Assembly: GCF_028553765.1 (NCBI RefSeq)
Contig: NZ_CP067134.1
Span: 1,469,001-1,533,000 of the forward strand
Direction: 5' to 3'
DNA: 64,000 nt
From: Paracoccus stylophorae
Lineage (GTDB): Bacteria > Pseudomonadota > Alphaproteobacteria > Rhodobacterales > Rhodobacteraceae
Numbering within the stretch: position 1 is the first letter of the stretch; every line of letters begins with the position of its first letter. The notes under the pieces were generated by a model. The model was given only the letters and a program-made list of their open reading frames with translations, was not told the DNA's origin and searched no databases. This document shows, piece by piece, positions 39,242 to 48,728 of this stretch. The position numbers and the translations under genes are program-made.

Positions 39242-41044
39242 ATGGCTGCTTACGAAATTCAGACGCATGATTATGATGTCGTGGTGGTGGGTGCCGGCGG
39301 CGCCGGGCTGCGCGCGACACTGGGGATGGCGGAACAGGGGCTGCGCACGGCCTGCGTGACCAAGGTGTTCCCGACCCGCAGCCACACCGTCGCGGCGCAG
39401 GGCGGCATCGCCGCCTCGCTGTCGAACATGGGGCCGGACAACTGGCAGTGGCACATGTACGACACCGTCAAGGGCAGCGACTGGCTGGGCGACACCGACG
39501 CCATGGAATACCTGGCGCGCGAGGCGCCCAAGGCGGTCTATGAGCTGGAACATTACGGCGTCCCGTTCTCGCGCACCGAGGAAGGCACGATCTATCAGCG
39601 ACCGTTCGGCGGCCACACGACCGAGTTCGGCGAAGGCCCGCCCGTGCAGCGCACCTGCGCCGCCGCCGACCGCACCGGCCACGCGATCCTGCACACGCTG
39701 TACGGCCAAAGCCTGAAGCACAACGCCGAATTCTTCATCGAATATTTCGCGCTGGACCTGATCCTCACCGACGGACGCTGCACCGGCGTCGTCTGCTGGA
39801 AACTGGATGACGGCAGCATCCACGTGTTCAACGCCAAGACGACCGTGCTGGCCACCGGCGGCTATGGCCGCGCCTATTTCAGCGCCACATCGGCCCATAC
39901 CTGCACCGGCGACGGCGGCGGCATGGTCGCGCGCGCGGGCCTGCCCCTGCAGGACATGGAATTCGTGCAGTTCCATCCCACCGGCATCTACGGCTCGGGC
40001 TGCCTGATCACCGAGGGCGCGCGCGGCGAGGGCGGGTATCTGACCAACAGCGAGGGCGAACGCTTCATGGAGCGTTATGCGCCGACCTACAAGGACCTGG
40101 CCAGCCGCGACGTGGTCAGCCGCTGCATCACCATCGAGATCCGCGAGGGGCGCGGCGTGGGCGAGGACAGCGACCACATGCACCTGAACCTGATGCACCT
40201 GCCGCCCGAGGCGCTGCACGAACGCCTGCCCGGCATCAGCGAATCGGCCAGGATCTTTGCCGGCGTCGATGTCACCAAGGACCCGATTCCGATCTTGCCG
40301 ACGGTTCACTACAACATGGGCGGCATCCCGACGAATTACTGGGGCGAGGTTCTGAACCCGACCCAGGACGATCCGGACGCGGTCTTTCCCGGCCTGATGG
40401 CCGTGGGCGAGGCCGGCTGCGCCAGCGTGCACGGCGCCAACAGGCTGGGATCGAACAGCCTGATCGACCTGGTGGTGTTCGGCCGCGCGGCGGCGATCCG
40501 CGCCGGGCAGGTCGTGGACCGCGAGGGCGGCGTTCCCGCCACCAACCAGGCCGAGGTCGACCGCGCGCTGGACCGGTTCGACAGGTTCCGCCACGCCGAT
40601 GGCGGCACCCCCACGGCCGATTTGCGCGACCAGATGCAGCGCACGATGCAGCAGGATGCCGCCGTGTTCCGCACCGACGAGACGCTGGCCGACGGGGTCG
40701 AGAAGATGCGCGCCATCGCCGCCAAGCTGGACGATCTGCACGTCACCGACCGCAGCCTGATCTGGAACTCGGACCTGATGGAAACGCTGGAGCTGACCAA
40801 CCTGATGCCCAACGCGCTGGCCACCATCTTTGCCGCCGAGGCGCGCAAGGAAAGCCGGGGCGCCCACGCCCACGAGGACTACCCCGAGCGGGATGACGCC
40901 AACTGGCGCAAGCATTCGCTTGCCTGGGTCGAGGGGAACGAGGTTAAACTGGACTATCGCCCCGTCCATGTGGACCCGTTGACGACACAAGACGAGGGCG
41001 GGATCGACATGACCAAGATTGCTCCGAAAAAGAGGGTTTACTGA
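39242..41044 (+). CDS. sdhA: Succinate dehydrogenase flavoprotein subunit
   Basis: A 600-aa flavoprotein that oxidises succinate to fumarate on the cytoplasmic face of the membrane. FAD fold [20 protein letters not shown], covalent FAD histidine in [11 protein letters not shown] (His48), substrate loops [20 protein letters not shown] (part: [13 protein letters not shown]), [10 protein letters not shown] and the active-site Arg in [15 protein letters not shown]-terminal [16 protein letters not shown] is family-typical. The stop overlaps the ATG of a small lipoprotein gene (TGATG). Full length. Confidence 0.97.
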   Translation: MAAYEIQTHDYDVVVVGAGGAGLRATLGMAEQGLRTACVTKVFPTRSHTVAAQGGIAASLSNMGPDNWQWHMYDTVKGSDWLGDTDAMEYLAREAPKAVYELEHYGVPFSRTEEGTIYQRPFGGHTTEFGEGPPVQRTCAAADRTGHAILHTLYGQSLKHNAEFFIEYFALDLILTDGRCTGVVCWKLDDGSIHVFNAKTTVLATGGYGRAYFSATSAHTCTGDGGGMVARAGLPLQDMEFVQFHPTGIYGSGCLITEGARGEGGYLTNSEGERFMERYAPTYKDLASRDVVSRCITIEIREGRGVGEDSDHMHLNLMHLPPEALHERLPGISESARIFAGVDVTKDPIPILPTVHYNMGGIPTNYWGEVLNPTQDDPDAVFPGLMAVGEAGCASVHGANRLGSNSLIDLVVFGRAAAIRAGQVVDREGGVPATNQAEVDRALDRFDRFRHADGGTPTADLRDQMQRTMQQDAAVFRTDETLADGVEKMRAIAAKLDDLHVTDRSLIWNSDLMETLELTNLMPNALATIFAAEARKESRGAHAHEDYPERDDANWRKHSLAWVEGNEVKLDYRPVHVDPLTTQDEGGIDMTKIAPKKRVY

Positions 41045-41409
41045 TGCGTTTGAACAAGACTGCCGTTTTCGCGGCCGGGCTGCTGGCATTGGCCGGCTGC
41101 GTGGCGCCGATGCCCGTGACCGCGCCGGTTCCGACCGCGCCCGGCGCGACCCCGGCGCCGACGGTGCTGGATGCCGCCTCGCGGCAGGTGGCGCGCGGCG
41201 TCATCAATTCCGAGATGCAGAAACGTCTGCCCGGCGTGAATGTCGCGCCCTATACCGATTGCGTGGTGAACAACGCCACCACCGCCGAGATGATCGACAT
41301 CGCCCAGATGTCGCGTTCGGGCGCGACCGGCACCGCCGACAGCGTGGCGGCCATCGTTTCGCGTCCGGCCACCACCCAGTGCATCGCCGGCGCGGCGCAG
41401 TCCGCCTGA
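41044..41409 (+). CDS. Predicted lipoprotein in the sdh operon
   Basis: Unrecognised family. A 121-aa protein with a clear lipoprotein signal ([19 protein letters not shown], lipobox LAGC, Cys19). A Pro/Ala/Thr-rich stretch follows to about residue 40, then a small domain with ASRQVARGVINSEMQKRLPG, YTDCVVNNATTAEM and TTQCIAGAA; the two Cys could form a disulfide. The start overlaps the sdhA stop by 1 nt (TGATG), so it depends on translation of sdhA. It is one of three genes separating sdhA from sdhB. It should sit in the periplasm, tethered to a membrane. Confidence 0.82.
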   Translation: MRLNKTAVFAAGLLALAGCVAPMPVTAPVPTAPGATPAPTVLDAASRQVARGVINSEMQKRLPGVNVAPYTDCVVNNATTAEMIDIAQMSRSGATGTADSVAAIVSRPATTQCIAGAAQSA

Positions 41410-41413
41410 TCCG

Positions 41414-41734
41414 GTGCGCGCGCGGGCAACCCTGCTGGTGCTGCTGCCGCTGATCGCGGCGGTGCCGGCCTGCGGACCGGTTCCGGTCGCGCAGGCCGAG
41501 GCCAGTTGCCTGCGCGACGCCGAACTGGCCGCAAGGCCGCGCGGCAGCGTCACGATGGGCGTGGGCGCGGGGCGGGGCGGGTTCACCGGCGGTTTCGGTC
41601 GGGTCGAGGTGGACATCTCGTCCGACTATGTCGCCGGGCGCGATCCGTCGGACGTGTTCAACCGCTGCGTCGTGCGGCGGTCGGGCCAGATCCCGACGCG
41701 GCCGCTTTACGACCAGCCCGGCTGGCGGGGCTGA
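41414..41734 (+). CDS. Secreted or lipoprotein-like small protein in the sdh operon
   Basis: Unrecognised family. A 106-aa protein with a GTG start 4 nt after the preceding gene. The N-terminus MRARATLLVLLPLIAAVPAC is an export signal, possibly with a lipobox (VPAC, less typical). The mature part has CLRDAELAARPRGSVTMGVG, a Gly-rich stretch GAGRGGFTGGFG, VEVDISSDYVAGRDPSDVF and NRCVVRRSGQIPTRP; two Cys suggest one disulfide. Similar short secreted proteins with a GVGxGRGG-like repeat occur next to sdh in related bacteria, I believe, but I cannot name a function. Next gene begins after 1 nt. Confidence 0.75.
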   Translation: MRARATLLVLLPLIAAVPACGPVPVAQAEASCLRDAELAARPRGSVTMGVGAGRGGFTGGFGRVEVDISSDYVAGRDPSDVFNRCVVRRSGQIPTRPLYDQPGWRG

Positions 41735-41735
41735 C

Positions 41736-42593
41736 ATGGCGGCGGTTCAGGACAGGGTTGGGGCGCAAGGCAGGGGGGCGCGTCGGATCATCGTGCATCC
41801 GGGCGTCCACAAGACCGGCAGCACCGCGATCCAGCGGCATCTGCAACGCAACGCCGATCTGCTTGCCGGCCGGCTGATCGTGCGCACCCCGCAAGAGGGG
41901 ACGCCGATGCGGCCCCTGGGCCGCGCGGCGCTGGCCTTCAGCCTGTCGCCGTCGGCCGACACCGAAACCGCGCTGCGCGTCGCCTTCGAGGACGTGCTGG
42001 AGACGCTGCCGCCCGGCGATGTCCCCGCCATCGTCAGCCACGAGAATCTGGCCGGCGCGATGCCGGGCAAGGGCGGCGAGACGGGTCTGTATCCGGCGCT
42101 GCCGCGTATTGCCCGCGCCATCCTGAGCGCGGCGGGGCGCAACCGGGTCGAGTTCGTCTGCTATGTCCGCGAGATGGCCGAGTGGCGTCCCAGTGTCTGG
42201 GCGCAGGTAGTGCGGACCGAAGGGTATCCGCGCGGCTATCGCGCCTTCACCCAAGAAATCGCCGGCCTGCCGGGCTGGGGCGATCTGCAACGCCGGCTGA
42301 CCGAGGCGGTCGGGGCCGACCGGCTGATTATTTGCGCCACGGCGGATGAGACCGACCGGGCCCGCCCCGGCCGCCAGCTGTTGTCCCATGCCGGGCTGTC
42401 GGCGGCCGAGATCGACGCGCTGCGCCCGCTGGAGGGGCCGGCGAACGAGAGGCTTTCATCGTCCGCGACCGAGTTCGTGCGCCGGCTGAACACGCTGGAG
42501 ATCCATCCGCATGCGCGGCGCCTTGTCTCGGACCTGGTCGCGCGCAGCCAGAACCTGTTTGCGGCCGACGCGCCGCGCGAAGGCACTTCCTGA
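41736..42593 (+). CDS. Sulfotransferase-like protein in the sdh operon
   Basis: A 285-aa protein. The N-terminal motif RRIIVHPGVHKTGSTAIQRH resembles the 5'-phosphosulfate loop of PAPS-dependent sulfotransferases (GxxKTGSTxIQ), and later VEFVCYVREMAEWRPSVWAQ resembles the 3'-phosphate-binding region (YVRxPxEWxxS). Target is unknown; such enzymes modify glycans or lipids. The start ATG lies 1 nt after the previous stop, and sdhB begins 12 nt after its end, so it must be transcribed with sdh. No PAPS-synthesis gene is near. The alternative upstream frame from 41628 overlaps the previous gene and has no support. Confidence 0.68.
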   Translation: MAAVQDRVGAQGRGARRIIVHPGVHKTGSTAIQRHLQRNADLLAGRLIVRTPQEGTPMRPLGRAALAFSLSPSADTETALRVAFEDVLETLPPGDVPAIVSHENLAGAMPGKGGETGLYPALPRIARAILSAAGRNRVEFVCYVREMAEWRPSVWAQVVRTEGYPRGYRAFTQEIAGLPGWGDLQRRLTEAVGADRLIICATADETDRARPGRQLLSHAGLSAAEIDALRPLEGPANERLSSSATEFVRRLNTLEIHPHARRLVSDLVARSQNLFAADAPREGTS

Positions 42594-42605
42594 AAGGAGC
42601 ACCCC

Positions 42606-43385
42606 ATGGTCCAGTTCACCCTGCCCAAGAACAGCCAGATCCGGGTCGGCAAGACCTGGCCCCGGCCCGAAGGCGCCACCAACGTGAAGAAATTCCAGAT
42701 CTATCGGTGGGACCCCGACACGGGCGACAATCCGCGGATGGACACGTATTTCATCGATCTGGACAAATGCGGCCCGATGGTCCTGGACGCGCTGATCAAG
42801 ATCAAGAACGAGATCGACCCGACCCTGACCTTCCGCCGGTCCTGCCGCGAGGGGATTTGCGGGTCCTGCGCGATGAATATCGGCGGCGGCAACCATCTGG
42901 CCTGCATCTATGGCATCGACGAGATCGAGGGCGACATCGCCATCTATCCGATGCCGCATATGCCGGTGGTCAAGGACCTGATCCCCGATCTGACGCATTG
43001 GTATGCCCAGCATGCCAGCATCAAGCCGTGGCTGATCACCAAATCGCCGACGCCCGGCAAGGAATGGAAACAGTCGATCGAGGATCGCAAGAAGCTGGAC
43101 GGGCTGTATGAATGCGTCATGTGCGCGTCCTGTTCGACCGCCTGCCCGTCCTATTGGTGGAACGGCGACCGGTATCTGGGGCCGGCCACGCTGCTGCACG
43201 CCTATCGCTGGATCATCGATTCGCGCGACGAGGCGACCGGAGAGCGGCTGGACGATCTGGAGGATCCGTTCAAGCTGTATCGCTGCCACACGATCATGAA
43301 CTGCACCAACACCTGCCCCAAGGGGCTGAACCCGGCCCGGGCCATCGCCTCGATCAAGCATATGCTGGTGGAACGGTCGGTCTGA
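42606..43385 (+). CDS. sdhB: Succinate dehydrogenase iron-sulfur subunit
   Basis: A 259-aa subunit carrying three Fe-S clusters between flavin and quinone. The [2Fe-2S] ligands are in CREGICGSC with a later Cys in NHLACIY; the [4Fe-4S] and [3Fe-4S] ligands are in [16 protein letters not shown] and [18 protein letters not shown]. It begins [20 protein letters not shown], typical for alphaproteobacteria. AAGGAG is about 7 nt upstream of the ATG. It is the last gene of the sdh operon; a convergent palindromic repeat follows at 43400-43470. Confidence 0.97.
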   Translation: MVQFTLPKNSQIRVGKTWPRPEGATNVKKFQIYRWDPDTGDNPRMDTYFIDLDKCGPMVLDALIKIKNEIDPTLTFRRSCREGICGSCAMNIGGGNHLACIYGIDEIEGDIAIYPMPHMPVVKDLIPDLTHWYAQHASIKPWLITKSPTPGKEWKQSIEDRKKLDGLYECVMCASCSTACPSYWWNGDRYLGPATLLHAYRWIIDSRDEATGERLDDLEDPFKLYRCHTIMNCTNTCPKGLNPARAIASIKHMLVERSV

Positions 43386-43399
43386 CATTCGGCGGGGCG

Positions 43400-43470
43400 T
43401 TGCGTCCCGCGACCGCCGGGGGGCTGTCTGCCCCCCGGACCCCCCGAAGGTATTTGGAAAGAGGGCGAGG
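43400..43470 (-). repeat. Palindromic intergenic repeat, copy B (3'-end element)
   Basis: Reverse-complement copy of the 10562-10635 element. Read on the minus strand it starts CCTCGCCCTCTTTCCAAAT, continues with ACCTTC and a hairpin of six G against six C (43418-43423 with 43431-43436), and ends GGTCGCGGGACGCAA. Over the outer parts it differs from copy A by few bases. It sits between the convergent genes sdhB and glyS. Confidence 0.75.
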
Positions 43471-43511
43471 GCCGGTGGTCCTTGCCCTTGTTGCGCGGCG
43501 GTGTTCGCGCG

Positions 43512-45848
43512 TCAGCCTTCGATCCGGCTGAAATCGGCGATCCGGCGGCCGGCCTCGCGGATGCGCGACAGCAGGTTCAGGCGGTTGCGGCGCAGGATCT
43601 GGTTGTCGGCATTGACCTGCACGGTGTCGAAGAACGCGTCGATGGGGGCGCGCAGGCGTGCGATGGCCGACATGGCGGCGGGGAAATCCTCGTCCGCGAT
43701 GGCCTGGCGGATCGCCGGTTCGGCGGTGTCGAGCGCGGCGAACAGGGCGCGTTCCGCGTCGGTTTCGGCGAATTTCGGATCGGCGCCGAAGCTGTATTCG
43801 ACGCCGTCCTTCTCCTCGGCTTGCGCCAGGATATTGCCGACGCGCTTGAGTCCCTGGGTCAGGTTCTGCCCGTCCTCGGTCGCCAGCATGTCGTTCAGCG
43901 CGGTGGCGCGGTTGGTGACGAGCACCAGATCGTCATTGCCGGGCTGTGCGAGAACCGCGTCGATGATGTCGTGGCGGATGCCCTGGTCGCGGAGATGGAC
44001 CTTGAGGCGGTCGTGGAGGAAGGAGAGGAGATCCCAGCTCAGTTTATCGAAGCGAATGATTTTATCTTCATCTAGTATAAAACCTTCCACTGCATCTACA
44101 TCGTCAACCCAAGCGATATGATGATGCGATATTATGTGCTTACATTCCTGTAGATCTAAGATAATGCGTTCACTCGGATCGTAACGTCCCTCGCTGACCT
44201 CCTCGTAAGTTGGTGAGCGATTAAATTCTTTCCAACTCTCGACCTTTAGCGATTGCCCGTCAACGTCGGTCTCGTAGTAATCGAGGTAGAGCAACTCGTT
44301 TGCCGCTGCGCGATCCGCAAAGACATTTTTAAAGGCGTTCTCAAACTGCGAGCATAAGTTTAGGTTTGCTTTGAGATCCGTCAGCAAGCGAATAACCCCC
44401 AACGCCGCCCGCCGCAGCGCATAGGGGTCCTTCGATCCGGTGGGCCTTTCGTCGATTGCCCAGAACCCGGTCAGCGTGTCGATCTTGTCGGCCAGCGCGA
44501 CGGCGACCGAGACGGGGGCGGTCGGCACCGCGTCCGAAGGTCCAAGTGGCGAATAATGATCGCGGGCGGCGTCGGCCACCGTTTCGGGGTACCCGGCGGC
44601 CAGCGCGTAGTATCGGCCCATGATGCCTTGCAGTTCCGGAAACTCGCCGACCATGGCGCTTTGCAGGTCGAGTTTCGCGATGCGGGCGGCCTGTTCGGCC
44701 TGATCGGGATCGGCGCCGACCAGTGGGGCGATTTCGCGCGCCAGCGCCGCGATGCGTTCGATGCGTTCGGCCTGGCTGCCCAGCTTGTTGTGGAAGGTCA
44801 CGGACTTCAGGCCCTCGGCCCAGCTTTCCATCCCCGCCTTTGCCTCGCGCAGGTCGTTTTCCCAGAAGAACGCCGCGTCCGACAGGCGGGCGGCCAGAAC
44901 GCGCTGGTTGCCGGCAAGGATCGCGCGGCCGTCGTCGGGCGTCTCGATATTGGCGACGGTCACGAACCCCTCGATCCGGCCGGTTTTCGGATTGCGGGCC
45001 GAGAAGAATTTCTGGTGTTCCTTCATCGAGGTTTGCAGCACCTCGGGCGGCAGGTCCAGAAAGCGGTTTTCGATCACGCCCATCAGCGGCACGGGCCATT
45101 CGACCAGCCCCGCCACCTCGGACAGCAGCGCATCGTCGGGCACGATCTGCCAGCCGCGGGCAAAGGCCAGGCTGTCGGCCTCTTGCCGGATGGCGTCGCG
45201 CCGCTCGGTTGCGTCCAGCATCACGCGGGCGCGGCGAAGCCTGGTCGCGTAGTCGTCGAAGCCGGTCACGCCGAACGCATCGGGGGCCATGAAGCGGTGC
45301 CCGCGCGTGGTGTCGCCCGCCCGGATGCCGTCCACGGTCAGCGGCACGATATCCGTGCCGGAGTCGTCGGTCAGTATGCACAGGATGTGATGCAGCGGGC
45401 GGACCCACCGCAGCGATCCCGCGCCCCAGCGCATGGATTTCGGCCACGGGAAATTGCGGATGGTCGCGTCCAGCACCTCGGCCACGATGTCGGCGGCGGG
45501 GCGGCCGGGTTTCTCGATCAGCGCGAACCAGACCTGCCCCTTCTTGTCGTCGCGCGCCTCGAGCCGGTCGCGGGTCAGCCCGGTCGCGCGCAGAAAGCCT
45601 TGCAGCGCCTTTTCGGGCGCGTCGGTGCGCGGCCCCTTGCGTTCCTCGCGCGTGGTGGGGCTGTGGGCGGTCAGCTCCTCGACCGTCAGGGTCAGGCGGC
45701 GCGGCGTGCTGAACGCGCCCGCGCTGGCATAGGTCAGGCCCGCCTCGACCAGCCCGTCGGTCATCAGCCGTTTCAGATCGTCGGCGGCGCGGGCCTGCAT
45801 CCGGGCGGGAATCTCCTCGGAAAACAGTTCGATCAGCAAATCGGGCAT
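43512..45848 (-). CDS. glyS: Glycine-tRNA ligase beta subunit, with an inserted low-GC segment
   Basis: A 778-aa subunit, longer than the usual 690-720 residues. It starts [20 protein letters not shown], has the typical ALEKLPIPKxMRWG-like FPWPKSMRWGAGSLRWVRP, GHRFMAPDAF, TSMKEHQKFFSARN, and the HD-like region LADKIDTLTGFWAIDERPTGSKDPYALRR (part: ADKIDTLTGFWAI). Residues about 485-604 are an insertion with AT-rich codons (44041-44400). After it LLSFLHDRLKVHLRDQGIRHDIIDAVLA resumes the family, followed by the anticodon-binding C-terminal domain. With GlyQ it charges tRNA-Gly. The start overlaps the stop of the small gene between glyQ and glyS. Confidence 0.95.
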   Translation of the reverse strand: MPDLLIELFSEEIPARMQARAADDLKRLMTDGLVEAGLTYASAGAFSTPRRLTLTVEELTAHSPTTREERKGPRTDAPEKALQGFLRATGLTRDRLEARDDKKGQVWFALIEKPGRPAADIVAEVLDATIRNFPWPKSMRWGAGSLRWVRPLHHILCILTDDSGTDIVPLTVDGIRAGDTTRGHRFMAPDAFGVTGFDDYATRLRRARVMLDATERRDAIRQEADSLAFARGWQIVPDDALLSEVAGLVEWPVPLMGVIENRFLDLPPEVLQTSMKEHQKFFSARNPKTGRIEGFVTVANIETPDDGRAILAGNQRVLAARLSDAAFFWENDLREAKAGMESWAEGLKSVTFHNKLGSQAERIERIAALAREIAPLVGADPDQAEQAARIAKLDLQSAMVGEFPELQGIMGRYYALAAGYPETVADAARDHYSPLGPSDAVPTAPVSVAVALADKIDTLTGFWAIDERPTGSKDPYALRRAALGVIRLLTDLKANLNLCSQFENAFKNVFADRAAANELLYLDYYETDVDGQSLKVESWKEFNRSPTYEEVSEGRYDPSERIILDLQECKHIISHHHIAWVDDVDAVEGFILDEDKIIRFDKLSWDLLSFLHDRLKVHLRDQGIRHDIIDAVLAQPGNDDLVLVTNRATALNDMLATEDGQNLTQGLKRVGNILAQAEEKDGVEYSFGADPKFAETDAERALFAALDTAEPAIRQAIADEDFPAAMSAIARLRAPIDAFFDTVQVNADNQILRRNRLNLLSRIREAGRRIADFSRIEG
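44041..44400 (-). other. Low-GC insertion inside glyS
   Basis: About 360 nt that keep the glyS reading frame but look foreign: by hand count about 160 of 360 bases are G/C (near 44%) while flanking glyS is clearly above 60%. It encodes an acidic segment with Tyr/Asp/Glu-rich parts (YLDYYETDVDGQSLK, DPSERIILDLQEC, AWVDDVDAVEGFILDEDKI). It falls between the helices YALRRAALGVIRLL and DLLSFLHDRLKV of the subunit. No intein ends (no Cys/Ser start with His-Asn end), no repeats, no terminal inverted repeats. It could be a hypervariable loop, a captured domain or a recombined allele. Confidence 0.75.
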
Positions 45849-46327
45849 CAGTCCATCACTCCGCGTTCCGGGGTCTTGTCGTTGAATTGGTGCCAGCCAT
45901 AGGCGCGCCCGTCGGGATAGATCGCCAGCACCCGGTCCACGTCGGGACGGATCTCGGGCTGGGCCAGCACGGCGCGTGCGGCGCCGCGTTCCAGATCGGC
46001 GCCGATGCGGGCGGCGTCATAGCAGTCGAACCAGCCCGGACCGTTCAGCGGCGTGGCGTCCGCGAACGGAACCGCGTCGGCGGGCAGATTGCCTTGCAGG
46101 CGGAAACAGGCGCGCCAGCGGATGGGCGAGCTGTCGGCGTCGATGCCCTCGAACCCGATCATGTCCAGCGGCACCGAGCCGTCCGCGGTCCGGATCGAGA
46201 CGGCGGCGGCGGGGCTGGCCGGGTCGATGCGGTCGTAAAACCCGTATTGCTGCGCATACCAGACGCCCGCGCCGGTCGCGACGCCGGCCAGCAGCAGCGC
46301 GATGACGGCGATCCTGCCCCGGTTCAC
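45848..46327 (-). CDS. Membrane-anchored protein between glyQ and glyS (DUF6446-like)
   Basis: A 159-aa protein with an N-terminal membrane anchor ([24 protein letters not shown]) and a periplasmic domain. Visible conserved-looking pieces: YYDRIDP-like [56 protein letters not shown] and [17 protein letters not shown]. Proteins of this type, which I recall as DUF6446, sit between glyQ and glyS in Rhodobacteraceae; function unknown. Two Cys may form a disulfide. Its stop overlaps the glyS start (TGATG) and its start overlaps the glyQ stop, so the three genes form a tight operon. Confidence 0.75.
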   Translation of the reverse strand: MNRGRIAVIALLLAGVATGAGVWYAQQYGFYDRIDPASPAAAVSIRTADGSVPLDMIGFEGIDADSSPIRWRACFRLQGNLPADAVPFADATPLNGPGWFDCYDAARIGADLERGAARAVLAQPEIRPDVDRVLAIYPDGRAYGWHQFNDKTPERGVMD

Positions 46328-47247
46328 GCCAGCGCCCCCGCCGCATCGGTGGTCAGGAACAGATCCGCGCAGCCCTTGGCCAGCGCCCGGACCCGGCCGA
46401 TATAGGCCTGGCGTTCGGTCACGCTGATGACGCCGCGCGCATCCAGCAGGTTGAAGATATGGCTGGCCTTGATCGCCTGGTCATAGGCGGGATGGGCCAT
46501 CGGGATGCGGCGTCCGGCGCTGTCGGTGTCGGCGGCGTCAAGGATGCGGGCGCATTCGGCCTCGGCGTCCTGAAAGTGCCGGAACAGCGTGTCGGTGTCG
46601 GCCTGATCGAAGTTCCAGCGCGAATATTCCTGTTCGGTCTGGCGAAAGACATCGCCATAGCTGAGCGGGATCGGCGCGTCGGGATCGTTGAAGGGCATGT
46701 CCATGACATGTTCGACGCCCAGCACATACATCGCCAGCCGTTCCAGCCCATAGGTCAGCTCGCCCGAGACGGGGCGGCAGTCATGGCCGCCGACCTGCTG
46801 GAAATAGGTGAACTGGCTGACCTCCATCCCGTCGCACCAGACCTCCCACCCAAGGCCCCAGGCGCCCAGTGTCGGGCTTTCCCAGTCGTCTTCCACGAAG
46901 CGCACATCATGGGTCAGCGGGTCCAGCCCGATGGCCCGCAGGCTGCCCAGATACAGGTCCTGCAGATCGGGGGGCGAGGGTTTGATGATCACCTGATACT
47001 GGTAATAATGCTGCAACCGGTTCGGGTTCTCGCCATAGCGGCCATCGGTGGGGCGGCGCGAGGGCTGGACATACGCCGCGGCCCATGGCCGCGCGCCCAG
47101 GGCGCGCAGCGTGGTGGCGGGGTGAAAGGTGCCCGCGCCCACCTCCATGTCATAGGGTTGCAGGATCGCGCAGCCCTGTTCCGCCCAATAGGTTTGCAGG
47201 CGCAGGATCACCTCCTGAAAGCTGCGGGGTCGGTTGGGGCTGGTCAT
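46324..47247 (-). CDS. glyQ: Glycine-tRNA ligase alpha subunit
   Basis: A 307-aa class II synthetase subunit. Motifs: [95 protein letters not shown] and the FTYFQQVGG that binds glycine/ATP. It holds the catalytic site for glycyl-adenylate, with GlyS as partner. ATG 47247 is chosen for AAGGA 8 nt upstream; the in-frame ATG at 47265 is an alternative. Typical length is about 300 aa. The next gene (47366) is divergent. Confidence 0.96.
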   Translation of the reverse strand: MTSPNRPRSFQEVILRLQTYWAEQGCAILQPYDMEVGAGTFHPATTLRALGARPWAAAYVQPSRRPTDGRYGENPNRLQHYYQYQVIIKPSPPDLQDLYLGSLRAIGLDPLTHDVRFVEDDWESPTLGAWGLGWEVWCDGMEVSQFTYFQQVGGHDCRPVSGELTYGLERLAMYVLGVEHVMDMPFNDPDAPIPLSYGDVFRQTEQEYSRWNFDQADTDTLFRHFQDAEAECARILDAADTDSAGRRIPMAHPAYDQAIKASHIFNLLDARGVISVTERQAYIGRVRALAKGCADLFLTTDAAGALA

Positions 47248-47365
47248 CGGGCCATCCTTTTGCATAGATCGGGCACAGCGTTGGCGCCTTCTAGGCGCGG
47301 CATGGGACAGGGTCAATAAAGGCCCGCGGGACAGGACCGGCGGACGGGCCGGGAAAGGGTGTGGA

Positions 47366-48700
47366 ATGCGGCGTTTCGGTATCATGGTTCTGGCGGCGAT
47401 CCTGCCGGTTCAGGGGCTTGCGCAGGACGCCGTGATCCGGATCGAGGCCAAGCGCGGTGCCGAGGCCGCCCGTCAGGCGGCGGCGGGCTGGGGCGCACGG
47501 TTCGACGATGTGGTGACGTTTCCACTGGCCGGCGGATGGGTGGCCATCGGTCTTGGCCCGCTGGACCCGGACGAGGCGCAGGCGCGGCTGGCGCGGCTGA
47601 AGGCGTCGGGCATGGTGCCGGCCGACAGTTTCGTTGCCACGGCGCCGGGTTTGTCTGCGCCGACGCCGTTCGAGGCCGGGGCCGCCGCAGAGGCGAGCGG
47701 CGATGCGGCCGATGCGCCGGAGGACGAGGGCGAGGCGGCGCAGGCGGCGCCCGATGCGGCGGCGCCGGGCAGCTATCTGCGCCTGCAATCGCTGCAATCG
47801 CGGTCCGAGGCCGAGACGGCGTTGCAGGAATGGCGTGCCGATTTTCCTGAGGCGGGGCTGTGGTCGCTGCCCGGCGGCTGGTTCGCGATCGCGCTTGGTC
47901 CGCTTGATCCGGCGGCGGCGCAGGACTGGCTGGCCGCGTTCAAGGCCAGCGGCGATCTGCCGGGCGATGCCTTCACCTCGGACGCGGCCCGGATGGGCAC
48001 GGCCATCGACGCCGGGAAGGCGCCGGATCTGCCCGCCGGTCCGGCCCGGCCCGCGCCGCTGCCGCCGCTGGATCAGGTGCAGCGCGCGCTGCGATGGGCG
48101 GGCCACTATGACGGGGCCATCGACGGCAAGGACGGGCCGAAAACGCGCGAGGCCATCGCCGCCGAGGTGGCGGCGCTGCGCGTCTCGCCCGATGCGGGAA
48201 CGGCCATGCAGGCGCTGATCGACCGGCGCGAGGCGTGGCGGCGCGAGATGGGGCTGAGCACGCTGAAGGACGAGGCGACGGGCCTGTCGGTCAACGCGCC
48301 CATGGACCGGCTGCAATTCGACCGGGCCGAACGGGCGCTGTCGATCTATGGCCCCAAGGACGGGTCGGGCGCGGCGCTGATCCTGTTCAGCCAGCCCGGC
48401 GGGCAGCAGGAATTGCTGGATCTGTCGGGGCTGGTCACGGCCCTGGGCTGGGTGCCCCAGCCCGAGCGGACGATCGAAAACGGTCATGTGCTGCTGGAGG
48501 GTGCCAACGACAACCATCGCAGCCGCGCCGAAGGCTGGGTGCGCAACGGACGGGCCGAAGGTTTCGTGCTGATCTGGCCCGCAGCGCAGGCCGAGGATCA
48601 GGCCCGCCTGGCGGCCGAGTTGTCGGACAGTTTCGAACGCTTCGCGCCGGCGGCCAACGATGCGGCGGCCACCGCGCCGGCGACGCCCACCGAACCCTGA
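47366..48700 (+). CDS. Secreted protein with two SPOR-like repeats and a peptidoglycan-binding domain
   Basis: A 444-aa exported protein (signal [20 protein letters not shown]). Residues about 22-100 and 145-220 are two similar SPOR-like repeats, each with GGW-AIxLGPLDP-A and LKASG-P-D ([20 protein letters not shown] and [20 protein letters not shown]). An acidic Ala linker separates them. Residues about 235-285 form a PG_binding_1-like domain ([27 protein letters not shown] in part: [19 protein letters not shown]). The C-terminal part has [20 protein letters not shown] domains bind denuded glycan strands at septa. In relatives such proteins can carry a trypsin-like domain, which is absent here. 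AGGG lies before ATG 47366. Confidence 0.78.
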   Translation: MRRFGIMVLAAILPVQGLAQDAVIRIEAKRGAEAARQAAAGWGARFDDVVTFPLAGGWVAIGLGPLDPDEAQARLARLKASGMVPADSFVATAPGLSAPTPFEAGAAAEASGDAADAPEDEGEAAQAAPDAAAPGSYLRLQSLQSRSEAETALQEWRADFPEAGLWSLPGGWFAIALGPLDPAAAQDWLAAFKASGDLPGDAFTSDAARMGTAIDAGKAPDLPAGPARPAPLPPLDQVQRALRWAGHYDGAIDGKDGPKTREAIAAEVAALRVSPDAGTAMQALIDRREAWRREMGLSTLKDEATGLSVNAPMDRLQFDRAERALSIYGPKDGSGAALILFSQPGGQQELLDLSGLVTALGWVPQPERTIENGHVLLEGANDNHRSRAEGWVRNGRAEGFVLIWPAAQAEDQARLAAELSDSFERFAPAANDAAATAPATPTEP

Positions 48701-48728
48701 TGGGGGGCGCGGATGCGAACCCGCCGCC

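Noticed and set aside
44041..44400. Intein or group II intron in glyS
   Set aside because: No Cys/Ser start and His-Asn end for an intein, no endonuclease or reverse transcriptase motif, and the segment is only about 120 codons kept in frame.
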